From: Folioceros fuciformis
Lineage: Eukaryota > Anthocerotophyta > Anthocerotopsida > Anthocerotales
NCBI GenBank assembly: GCA_049999805.1
Contig: JBNGIO010004581.1
Span: 32,030-66,334 of the forward strand
DNA length: 34,305 nt
Direction of reading: 5' to 3'
Below are positions 8,931 to 18,296 of the stretch, piece by piece. Both the position numbers and the translations under genes were made by a program. The notes beneath the pieces were generated by a model that saw only the letters and a program-made list of their open reading frames with translations, searched no databases and was not told where the DNA came from. The first letter of the stretch is position 1. Each line of letters starts with the position of its first letter.

Positions 8931-10253
8931 ATGGCCTTATCTGCTCCGATCAGCATCCGGGCTCGAGCCCTGCCGGGCCGGGGTGCGGAGCCGGCGACGC
9001 AGGGGTTGGTTGCGCAGAGAGCTTGCTTGCTGCAGGATCCCAGGCTGCGTCTTGCATGCAGACAATGGGCTTCGGTGGATTGCGGGGGAGGGAGGGCTCG
9101 GCCGAGGCCTCGGGCTTTGCCTGAAGCGGGGACTGGAGCGGATGTGGAGGAGGAAGCCGTGGAGAGGAAGGCCGTCGCTGCAGCTACAGCCGCGGCTGTT
9201 GCTCCAGATGCCACAGCGCAGGCCGNNNNNNNNNNNNNNNNNNNNNNNNNNNNNNNNNNNNNNNNNNNNNNNNNNNNNNNNNNNNNNNNNNNNNNNNNNN
9301 NNNNNNNNNNNNNNNNNNNNNNNNNGGATGAGGGGGTGGAGGGGGATTCCGTGATCAGTGCGGAGTTGCAGGCAGTCTATGAGAGTTGCCGGGAGTGGAG
9401 ATGGCGGGGCCACAGGATCAATTACGCCGTGCAAGGGAGCGGGGAGCCGCTGCTGCTGGTGCATGGCTTCGGGGCATCCATCGGGCACTGGCGGAAGAAT
9501 ATCCCAGTTCTGGCGCGTACGCACCAGGTGTATGCAGTGGATCTTCTAGGACTGGGGGCCTCGGACAAGCCGGAGGGGTTCAGGTATAGCATGGAGACCT
9601 GGGCTGAGCTCCTGGTCGACTTCATGCAGGAGGTGATTGGACGCCCAGCGGTGCTTATTGGGAACTCCATCGGGAGCCTCGCGTGTTTGATTGCCGCGGT
9701 GAACGGTCCGGCTGGGATGGTGCGAGGGACGGTTTTGCTTAATTGCGCCGGGGGTATGAACAACAAGGCGGTGACAGAAGATTGGCGGCTCAAGTTGGCG
9801 TCTCCTATTTTGTGGCTGTTGGATTTCCTGCTCAACCAGCCCAGGGTGGCCTCGGCTCTGTTCGACAGAGTGAAGACGCGGGCTAATATCAAGTCCGTGT
9901 TGCAGTCAGTCTACAGCAATAAGGAGGCTGTGGATGAGGAGTTGGTGGAGGTGATTCTCAGGCCGGCCGGGGACCCTGGGGCTCTGGATGCTTTTGTGTC
10001 CATCATTACGGGGCCTCCGGGGCCAAAACCCCAGTTCCTCATGCCCCGTATCCAGTTGCCTGTTCTCCTGTTGTGGGGCGACCAGGACCCGTTCACCCCG
10101 ATAGACGGACCTGTTGGCAAGTACTTTACCGAGCTCTCTAAGACGGCCGCTAACGTGGAGCTTCGTCTGCTGTCCAACTTGGGTCATTGCCCGCATGACG
10201 ACAGGCCCGACGTTGTGCACCAGAATTTGCTTCCATGGCTCACGTCTCTGTAG
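8931..10253 (+). CDS. CLD1: Chlorophyll dephytylase CLD1-like alpha/beta hydrolase, plastid
   Basis: The ATG at 8931 begins an alanine/arginine-rich stretch that looks like a plastid transit peptide. The hydrolase domain is open to the stop at 10253. Matches to the plant CLD1 group are strong: RINYAVQGSGEPLLLVHGFG with GASIGHWRKNIP, VYAVDLLGLGASDKPEGF, nucleophile elbow IGNSIGSLACLIAA (about 9655), VLLNCAGGMNNKAV, SIITGPPGPKP, acid block LLWGDQDPFTPIDGPVGKYF (about 10070) and GHCPHDDRPD with the catalytic histidine. The family removes the phytol chain from chlorophyll a during chlorophyll turnover and photosystem II repair. The 100 N at 9226-9325 fall between transit peptide and domain, so the true linker length, or an intron there, is unknown. 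No other intron is visible. Confidence 0.88.
   Translation: MALSAPISIRARALPGRGAEPATQGLVAQRACLLQDPRLRLACRQWASVDCGGGRARPRPRALPEAGTGADVEEEAVERKAVAAATAAAVAPDATAQAXXXXXXXXXXXXXXXXXXXXXXXXXXXXXXXXXXDEGVEGDSVISAELQAVYESCREWRWRGHRINYAVQGSGEPLLLVHGFGASIGHWRKNIPVLARTHQVYAVDLLGLGASDKPEGFRYSMETWAELLVDFMQEVIGRPAVLIGNSIGSLACLIAAVNGPAGMVRGTVLLNCAGGMNNKAVTEDWRLKLASPILWLLDFLLNQPRVASALFDRVKTRANIKSVLQSVYSNKEAVDEELVEVILRPAGDPGALDAFVSIITGPPGPKPQFLMPRIQLPVLLLWGDQDPFTPIDGPVGKYFTELSKTAANVELRLLSNLGHCPHDDRPDVVHQNLLPWLTSL
9226..9325. other. Assembly gap, 100 N
   Basis: A run of exactly 100 N inside the CLD1 coding region, flanked by GC-rich sequence. The round size suggests a placeholder rather than a measured gap, so frame continuity across it is not evidence of real distance. 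Confidence 0.95.
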
Positions 10254-10308
10254 GTCGGAGGCCGCGACAATGGCCGCTAGTGGGTTGTTATTTAAGTCCG
10301 ATTATTTG

Positions 10309-10314
10309 AATAAA
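10309..10314 (+). promoter_or_regulatory. Candidate polyadenylation signal of CLD1
   Basis: AATAAA lies about 55 bases after the CLD1 stop codon, in a sequence that turns AT-rich at this point. Distance and composition fit a plant near-upstream element. Confidence 0.5.
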
Positions 10315-10738
10315 CTTTGTTACTGTAACTGTAAGTAAGAATATCCTTGCGACAGGGGTTTTTTTTGTTCCTTTCGGAGATTGTGACTGTAAGGATATTA
10401 TATTACTCTCTCTATAAGTCATCTGGAGCTTCACGCATTACTTCCAGACTCTTCTTCACCATGTTCAGTATTCGATTGTCAATAAATATATCTACTTCCG
10501 CAACAGTAGAAATAGATCAGAGGAAACATTCGTCGCTTTCTAGGCTACTTGTGCACATTTCCCGCAATCTTTCCTTATTCCAGATATAATTGAAAAATTG
10601 ATCAACTATCAAAGAAGTTATCGACTCTCAAATAAACTCACTAGGTGCTATTAGGCTACAGGCCATGGACGGCACAGGGACGCGGTCCCAAAATTGAGTG
10701 ACCACAAGAAGGTTTTTGTCCAGCTGAGTCACATGACT
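10315..10738. other. Convergent 3' region between CLD1 and TypA
   Basis: The 485 bases between the two facing stop codons (10254-10738) should hold both 3' untranslated regions. No protein-like frame was found. An AATAAA-like word on the plus strand near 10630 has the wrong strand for TypA. Confidence 0.5.
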
Positions 10739-13700
10739 TTACAGTTTCCCACCCTTCTTCTGCATCTTCGGATTCTTACACATCCGCACACTGAGAGGAG
10801 TAACTTCAACCAGCTCATCCTCTTGAATGTACTCGACACAGTCATCCAGACTGAAATCCATTGGAGCATCCAACACCACTGGAGAAACAAAGCAAGTCCA
10901 TCAGTCCCGGCTATGGAAAACGTTCGGCACGCAAGGCTTAACAACCTGCACACAGGAATGCCATGGAGACAGAAGCGCTTACCTGTTGCTTCCTTGTTAG
11001 ATCGGACATTGGTCGCAGCCTTTCGCTTACAGGCATTCAAGGCCAGGTCTCCGGGGCGTTGGTGAATACCTATGATTTGACCCCTGTACACGTCCACTCC
11101 GGGTCCCAGGAACAGCTGACCCCGCTCTTGACAACTGAAAAGGGCGTACGAAGTCGTCGTGCCAGTCTCAAATGCCACCTGCGGAAGTGTGGAAAGTAAA
11201 TAGTCACAGAACGGACCTTATGTTTGTGGGCAGATCAAAGGTTGTCAACGGCGTATCTTACCAGTGAGCCCTGTTCCCTCATGCTGATGTCTCCTGCCCA
11301 GTCTCCATATCCATGAAAGTTAGTGTTCAGAACAGCTGTACCTCGGGAGGCAGTGAGCATTGCATTACGCAGCCCAAGAAGGCCACGAGTAGGAATTCGA
11401 TATTTCACCACTGTTGAGTTCTCCAGACTACAGCCAGTCATACATTTCAACCCTCAGTAACTATCACTCATGGCAAACTTCTCATGTTCTTGTTCCCAAG
11501 CATGTCGCTGCGGTATTACCCGGAGGCCAGCATATCCAACATTTGCCCTCGGCGTTTGCTCAGCATATCGACAACGCTACCAACGTACTCCTGAGGTACT
11601 TCCACAGTTGCATCCTGATTGATTGGTCAAAATCACACAAATCTCATCAGGGAGGGCCTAAGACAGAAAACCAGAAATTCGTCCCAGGAAACTCAGGATT
11701 AGCTCCACCTCATAAGGTTCTAACTTCACTCCCTTTTCCTCTTTGTTGATCACTTTTGGTGGACCTATCATGAACTCATAGCCCTCCCGCCTCCTGTGCA
11801 TGGAAAGAGACCAAAACTCAGACCACTTGTGTTGCCAGCACACGAGGGAAAAAATTTCAGAATTGACTGCGAAAACAGACTTACATGTTCTCAATCAGAA
11901 TGGTGATGTGCAATGTGCCCCTCCCACTGACGATAAAAGTATCAGCAGTCTCCCCATCCTCCACTTTCATGGCTAAATTCCTCTCCAACTCCCGGTACAA
12001 TCTGTCTCGCAAATTCCTGCTTGTCACAAACTTTCCCTATACACATTTGTGAAGAGAGCCGTGACAATACATCACTAACTGCGCCATGTTGACTGTCGTC
12101 CTTTGGCTAAAGAGTCAGCACATCGCGAATCACTTACCTCCTTCCCTGCAAAAGGCGAGGTGTTCACAGAAAAGGACATTTTAACAGTGGGCTCCTCGAC
12201 TTTAATGGTCGGCAGGGCTATTCCATCAACCCTATCGGCAAGTGTTTCACCAATCTGCCATCACATTGGCACACATATCAAATGACACTAGGAGACCACA
12301 CTGGAAAACCGCGTGTTTCCCTGAACTAATAAAGCATACTATTCAGCTTGGGACAAGATGGCTTGGCAGCCGTGAGAAGGTCCCTACCAGAACATCGCTG
12401 ATTCCAGACAAGCAGCATATGTCCCCAGCTTCCACAATATCAGCAGGTACACGAGTAAAGTTGTCATAAACAAACAATTCATTCACTTTCACATTCCTGC
12501 AAGCTCCATCTGGAGTGCACACCTGCAAGCGCAACTCAAAGGATCAGGCAAACACGTAGTCTATAACTACTTGGTTGGGTCGCGGGAACTATAAATTGTC
12601 CCTGACCTTCGCATCCATCCCCTTGATCATCTTCCCAGCATGGACCCTTCCAATGGCAATCCGGCCCTTGTGCTCATCATAGTCAAGATTTGTCACCTGC
12701 ACATTGAAATCCAGTTACCTCACAACGTATCTGGACTAACGTACAAAAACTTGATAGACACTAAACTACAAGAAACTCACCAGCATTTGCAAGGGTCCAT
12801 CGAGATCCACCCTTGGCTCCGGGATGCATCTCAGCACAGTCTCAAACAGAGGTTCCAGATCATCTGCAAGAGTATCCGGCTGCAGGCCCGCCTTCCCTTG
12901 GATGCCACTTGCGTACACCACTTGGAAGTCACACTGATGACACAGCATCATTGGTGTCAGCCCTCCAACAATTGGCAGCGACGTTGCCATACAGATAAGA
13001 CTCCGCATTGATTACAAATTCGCACTGCAGTTACCTGCTCATCCGTTGCATTCAACTCCAAAAACAGCTCAAACGTTGTATTGACAACATATTCCACTCT
13101 AGCTGAAGGTCTGTCGACCTTGTTAACTACCACCACAACAGTGTGACCAAGCTCCAAAGCCTTCTTCAAGACAAATCTGGTCTGTGGCATGGGACCCTCC
13201 ACAGAATCCACCTGTGCCAGGAAACACATAAAATGAGACGCCATAGCAAGATTCTCCTTACGGAAGCCTCAGAGTCTGCCAGACAAAAGTCCAGAACAGA
13301 GCGGTACCAGTAACAAAACTCCGTCAACCATGTTGAGCACCCGTTCTACTTCACCCCCGAAGTCAGAGTGACCAGGTGTGTCAATTATATTTATCTTCTT
13401 CCCCTTGTATCGAATAGCTGTATTCTTGCTGAGAATGGTGATTCCCCTCTCCCTCTCCAGCGCGTTCGAATCCATAATTCTCTCTTGCACAGACTGATTG
13501 TCACGAAATACCTGAAACTCACCAGCGTCAGTACTTCGCTCCCGCTCCAACACAGAAAGCGCAAGCCGAATCACACAGTCGGAACGGGCCACGGAGGCAT
13601 GCAACAGAAATATATCCACCTTGGCTTGCCGGAGCATGGCATCGACCAGCGTTGTCTTCCCATGATCGACATGCGCAATGATCGCGATGTTCCGCACATC

Positions 13701-14099
13701 GGTCCGAGTGTGCAGGCCCTTCTCTCTAGCTGCAGAGCATCGCAGGCAAGCACCAGGAATTTGAGTACACCGAACCCACGCGCATTCCATTGGTCTGCAC
13801 CGAATTGCAATCCACACCGACGGTCTATCCTACGGTGAAAACGAATCCACCACCATACATTGCGGCTGCTCCTCGGTGGCCAGAGCGCACCGCGCACCCC
13901 CCGTGCTGGGAAGCCGCTGTACTCGGCAGTCGACAGCGCGCGAGCTGGAGGCGGCGCACAGCGAATCCCCCAGCAGCTCGGGTCGGAAACAAGGGCATGC
14001 AGCCCGGGTCGTCCCTGCCTGCTTCCCCGGCCGACTGCTACCCCCCGCCTGCACCTTGCTCCATCGCACACAGCTCCCGGCCTGCGCGAGGCTGGCCAT
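10739..14099 (-). CDS. TypA: Chloroplast TypA/BipA-type translational GTPase (SVR3-like)
   Basis: Fourteen exons join in frame to 686 residues: 14099-13859, 13729-13620, 13511-13308, 13211-13035, 12933-12781, 12696-12607, 12522-12388, 12254-12138, 12036-11885, 11793-11709, 11614-11520, 11427-11262, 11178-10983, 10878-10739. Exon 1 ([10 protein letters not shown]...) looks like a transit peptide. Next come the G1 loop [43 protein letters not shown] (G3), [13 protein letters not shown] (G4), EF-Tu domain 2 ([18 protein letters not shown]), [16 protein letters not shown], and the TypA C-terminal domain ([53 protein letters not shown]). TypA is a ribosome-associated GTPase; the plastid form supports chloroplast translation and development. 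All intact. Its promoter faces KDTA. Confidence 0.93.
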
Positions 14100-14424
14100 C
14101 GCAACGCCTTGGATGCTTGCAGCCCAAAGCACGGGGCGGTGAGGCGAGCGAGACGCGGAGACGGCAATGCTGCACCCAGAAATTGCACACTGCTCTTGGT
14201 ACTTACGCGCTGCGGCGAGGCTCGCAGAGCCACAAGACCATTACCAGGTTTCGTAATATTCGCCGGGTTCCGCCCCCGGGCCGCAGGGATTCGCCGGGAA
14301 CTGGACGGGGCTGCGCCGAGGCGGGGTTGAGCTTGGTTAGGAGTGGCGGGGCTCTGCAGGGGCCACAGACGGACCACGTACCGGTCGCTGGGCCACCGGC
14401 CCATTATCTTGCGCGTCCGCGACT
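14100..14424. promoter_or_regulatory. Shared divergent promoter region, TypA / KDTA
   Basis: Only 325 GC-rich bases separate the TypA start codon (14099, minus) from the KDTA start codon (14425, plus). No obvious TATA box lies near either start. Leader sequences and any control elements for both genes must be in this interval or within the coding starts, so a bidirectional promoter is likely. Reading frames spanning it are GC-rich shadows. Confidence 0.6.
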
Positions 14425-17017
14425 ATGAGTCTTTTGCCGGCAAGGCGTGCTGCCGCGGGCTCCATGGAACGTGGCGGCTGGCCATGGCTTGTGTACGCTA
14501 CTGTGACGTCGACCCTTGGCCCGCTGTTGGTGCCGCCGTTACTGCTACTGCGTCGGATGCGCGGATTGGAGCTCGCACAGCACTGGCCGGAGCGGCTCGG
14601 CCATGCCTCGCTCGCCAGGCCCGCTGGCCAGCTACTGTGGTTTCATGCGGTGTCTGTAGGTGTGCAGCAGCGACGCCAATGGCTTAGGGTTTGGTGTCGG
14701 AAGCACGTTGTGTGGATTGACGGATTTTGTTTTCGTTTTTTGTAACTGGAGCAGGTGAAGGTATGGCCGCGATTCCGGTTATCAAGCATTGCATACAGGC
14801 TCGACCGACTGTTAACATTCTGATGACCACTTCCACAGTGGCTGCCTTGTGAGTACCGATTTTGGTAGGAAGAAAGAATGTTTAGACAAGCGTTTCCAAT
14901 TCTGGTCTGAAGAAGTTCAATATTTGCAGCTCGTTCTTGGAGCAGACTCTTCCCCCGAGCGTCCTGTGCCAGGTCCGTGTGCACAACGCTGGTGTTCTGC
15001 ATTTCTTGCCTTTGAACTCGTTTGTGTTTCTGTCTGCTAATGTCAACGTTTCTGATGCAGTTTGCACCTTTTGATACCCCTTATGCAGTGAGACGATTTC
15101 TGGTCCACTGGCAGCCTCAAGCGGCTATATTTATGGAGAGTGAGCTATGGCCGAACTTGATTATGGCAACAGCGGGCCACGGAGTATGTGTGCCCGTTGA
15201 TGGGTTTACGTTTACTTCTGCTCCATTGACAGAGATGCGAGTTTCTTTGCGTGTTGAGGAGTAGCGCGGTAGTTACCCTATAAGCTAATTTGTTGACTTG
15301 TGTCACTCAGGTGACTTTGGCCTTGTTGAATGCCCGCTTATCTAGCAGGTCCTTCCGACGATGGTCAGCAACACCTGGTCGGAACTTGGTCACAGCTATG
15401 CTCTCAAAGTTTTCTCTAATTGCTCCCGTGGTACTCTCCCCATAGCTTTCATGATGGCAGTCCCAAGGTTCATGGTGCATTATCTTTTTGTGCCTCTATT
15501 TGACTCTGAGATTGACATGCAGTAGGAACTGATGTCTATATGCGGCTGAACGGAAAGGTAGAATGCTAAGGAGGCAGAGCACTTTAAAGTTCTTGGAGCG
15601 CCGCCAGCTGTCCTCCACGTCGCCGGGAATCTGAAATATGGTATGTGCTTTCAGGGTTTAGTTCGTGGCTGTTCAGTCGTTTGAAGCTTCATTTTGGTCG
15701 TAGGACTGACTGGAGTGCCTTTAATGCAGCCTGCGGGCGCACAGAGTTGAGGCATCCAGGCAAGTTGAACTCAGAAGTCATGCCGAATCTGGAAGGGCGT
15801 CACATTTGGCTAGCAGCTTCAACTCACGATGGAGAAGAGGATGGTATGGACCGTGGACCAGCATGCTTTCCAGCTCTGTGCCTTCAGATGTTTCGAATGG
15901 TAATGCCTTTCGAAACGTTGGAAAGGTGCTTGCTTGCTTGCTCTCAGCACTACCGCAAAGATAAGTCCACTGATGAGCATGCCTTCCAGCTCTGCGCCAC
16001 TTTCAAATAATGGTGATTGTTCTGTAGTTGCTCTGAGGATACACACGTGCTTAAAGAGAAGCTTTCCGGACGTCTTGACTGTGATTGCACCTCGACACCC
16101 GGAACGTGCGCGAGCGTTTGTTCTGGTGAGACTTACTGACGTCATGCCGCTGTACGTGGCCAACATTTAGATGTGGTTCTTTAATCCTTCTGGGCGGGCT
16201 ACACTCTTTGGCTCTTCAGATTGATGTTCCAGCTGCACAGTTTTTGTTCCATCGGCAGTCTGAGGTGTTGCACCTGAATAAACGTGTTGGGGCCTCACAG
16301 AAAGTGAAGAAGCAGGGATTGCGAGTGGCACTGAGGTCAATCGAGGACAAGATAACCAGCTCCACGGAAGTGTATGTGGTCGATACAGTTGGTCAGTATC
16401 CGTGGAATCTTGTCACAGGCCAATCGGGACGGCGTGCCAGTCTTCCTTACCCGGCTGTCGTGTATCGTATCCCGCAGGGGAGCTTGTCCTCATGTACGGT
16501 TTAGCACCTATTGCGTTTGTTGGAGGCTCACTTTTCGAGGGCCTTCGTGGGCATAATTTCGCTGAAGCTGCAGCTTCGGGGTGCGCAGTTTTGACAGGTG
16601 CATCTGGATCCTACCACTTGTGCCACCTTTGGTTCTGCAATCCCTTTTATTTCGGGTGTATTTCACGTGTGGTGAATCAATGCCGCTGTACAGGGCCGCA
16701 TTTAGGACACTTCACGGAGATGCTTCACGAGATGCAAAGTGTGGAACCGTGGTCAGTGCAACAGGTGAGCGCTCATTTGCTGCTCGGGTGGACCTTCTTA
16801 TTACCCATCCATTCGTGTGTTCTTGCTAACGAGAGCCCCATAGGTGGACGGTGAGCTTGCTCTACAGGCTGCTGTCATGAACTTATTTCACAACACTGAG
16901 ATTCTGAACACGCGGCGAGAGGCTGCGCGACTTGCCTCCGCAGCGTGCGCAGTAGAGGTTGTGTCAAGGGTGTGGGAAGTGCTCGACACGCTGGTACTCA
17001 CCAATAGTTTTGATTGA
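14425..17017 (+). CDS. KDTA: KDO transferase, KDTA/WaaA-like (GT30 family)
   Basis: Twelve exons join in frame to 453 residues: 14425-14659, 14755-14848, 14930-14972, 15061-15183, 15311-15430, 15562-15640, 15730-15843, 16028-16125, 16301-16391, 16478-16597, 16694-16764, 16844-17017. A hydrophobic N-terminal helix (VTSTLGPLLVPPLLLL) is followed by RGLE, HWPERLG, and FHAVSVGEGMAAIPVIK with the conserved catalytic glutamate. ILMTTSTVAA, ESELWPNLIM, VTLALLNARLSSRSFRRW, GAPPAVLHVAGNLKY, VIAPRHPERA, VYVVDTVGELVLMYGLAPIA and FVGGS...GHNFAEAAASGCAV follow. Family reaction: transfer of 3-deoxy-D-manno-octulosonate from CMP-KDO to a lipid A precursor. The Arabidopsis homologue is reported as mitochondrial. 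A second ATG at 14464 is an alternative start. The acceptor at 15562 (GGTAG|AATGCT) is the only one that keeps frame and family length. Confidence 0.92.
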
Positions 17018-17674
17018 CACATGGAAGGCCAAAACGGGCTCGGGCCCGCGGCTGCGCCCACTCGTCTTGGGCCATGTCAGGACTGATTATCTAGATCTGG
17101 CTTGTCGTGATCTTCGTCTTGTGTATTTTGTAAAATAAGCACTGGCCAGTTGGTTCGGTGGGACCGGACTGAGCATGACATGTCCGTTTGCGCGTCTTCA
17201 AGTGCGGCCAGGTGGCAGAGTTGGATTGCACCACTTGCTGCGACGTACCACACCACGTCATGACTGGGGCGTACGTGGCGTGACGCGCACGGCCCACTGG
17301 TCCACCTCGGGTCCTCGGAGTGTGAAACCTGGCCCGCTTGTGGCTGCTTGGGTAAATGGCATTTAGCGACAAATTTGAATGCCATTGGCCGGGGTGACTT
17401 GGCCGGACCTCCGCAGCGCCCACTCTGTAAGTGCCACTCTCGCGCGGCCCTGCACAGCATAGTACGGGCAGTGCTTGGCCTGCTGCCCACGCCCGTCCCT
17501 GAGAGCCTGGCGTGCATGTGTGTCCTGAGTCCAGGGGGCGGGTGGCCGCAGGCAGCGATCGCTCCCATCTCCGGATCGATTCCTCTGCGGGCGCCATGTG
17601 CACAGCTGCCCGCTGTCACGCCACTCGCACTTCCCGGTTCATTCGCTTCTGCGACCCAAGCGCCTGGCTGCATT

Positions 17675-17696
17675 GCGGCTGCGGCTGCGGCTGCGG
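17675..17696 (+). repeat. (GCGGCT)n microsatellite
   Basis: Between three and four perfect GCGGCT units occur in a GC-rich stretch. On either strand they read as an alanine-rich run, which explains the overlapping spurious frames. Confidence 0.8.
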
Positions 17697-18024
17697 CCGC
17701 TGATCCGATCGCTCGCCAGCTGCAAATTTGGCATTGCGAGACGGCATCAGAGCAGACGAGCGGAGGCTGCTTGCCCAAAGCCGAGTGCCTCTTCGCTGCG
17801 CTCACGAATGCTTGGAAGAAGAAGTGCTTTTGATTCCTCCTCCCGGCATGCTTCTCCTTCCTCCAGCTTGCAGCCGCAATGCCGGATGGAACGAAGAGGG
17901 AAATTGGGCTAGGTTGAGGGAGCCTGGCATTCTTGGGCACTGGATCTGGTTGCAGGAGCCTAGGACGGGGCCGCGGCGGGCTCGGTTTAGCTTAGGGACG
18001 GCCAGGGCTGGGACCAGGGCAGGG

Positions 18025-18044
18025 CTGTGCTGTGCTGTGCTGTG
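18025..18044 (+). repeat. (CTGTG)4 microsatellite
   Basis: Four perfect CTGTG units lie about 250 bases upstream of the start codon at 18297, probably in the promoter or leader of that gene. Confidence 0.8.
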
Positions 18045-18296
18045 ACCAGGGCGACAGCAGAAAGGAAGACAGCAGAAACAAGTTGGTGGTCTTCTTGTAT
18101 TCTCAGCGTACACTGCACTGCCTGCTGTTTTTGGAAAGCAAGGATGGGCAGCTTGCACTGGCCCGGAGTCGCGATTGGCCTGTTGGAGGAGAGTTGGTTG
18201 TCACGGGGCGACTTGCGCGGCTTGTGGATGGACGCAGCAGGGAGTGGAAGGTCGGGAGTCTGAGAGTGCGAGGAAGGGGAGAGGAGGACTCGCGAG

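Larger units (their letters stand above)
17018..18296. other. Intergenic and leader region before the AT-hook gene
   Basis: GC-rich DNA with several long frames on both strands (for example 17077-17940 minus) that are composition artefacts: they have alanine runs, no domain pattern and mutual overlap. It holds the KDTA 3' region and probably the promoter and 5' leader of the downstream gene. Two microsatellites are annotated separately. No exon could be supported. Confidence 0.5.

Noticed and set aside
13571-14404. 277-codon minus-strand frame covering the TypA 5' region
   Set aside because: It runs through TypA exon 1, intron 1 and part of exon 2 in the wrong frame and has no conserved block. 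The transit-peptide exon 14099-13859 splices correctly to exon 2.
13790-14428. 212-codon plus-strand frame across the TypA/KDTA promoter
   Set aside because: It overlaps TypA exon 1 and ends at the KDTA start. It is Pro/Arg/Ala-rich and lacks motifs.
17077-17940. 287-codon minus-strand frame in the intergenic region
   Set aside because: Alanine run from a (GCGGCT) microsatellite, no domain, and equally long overlapping frames on the other strand.
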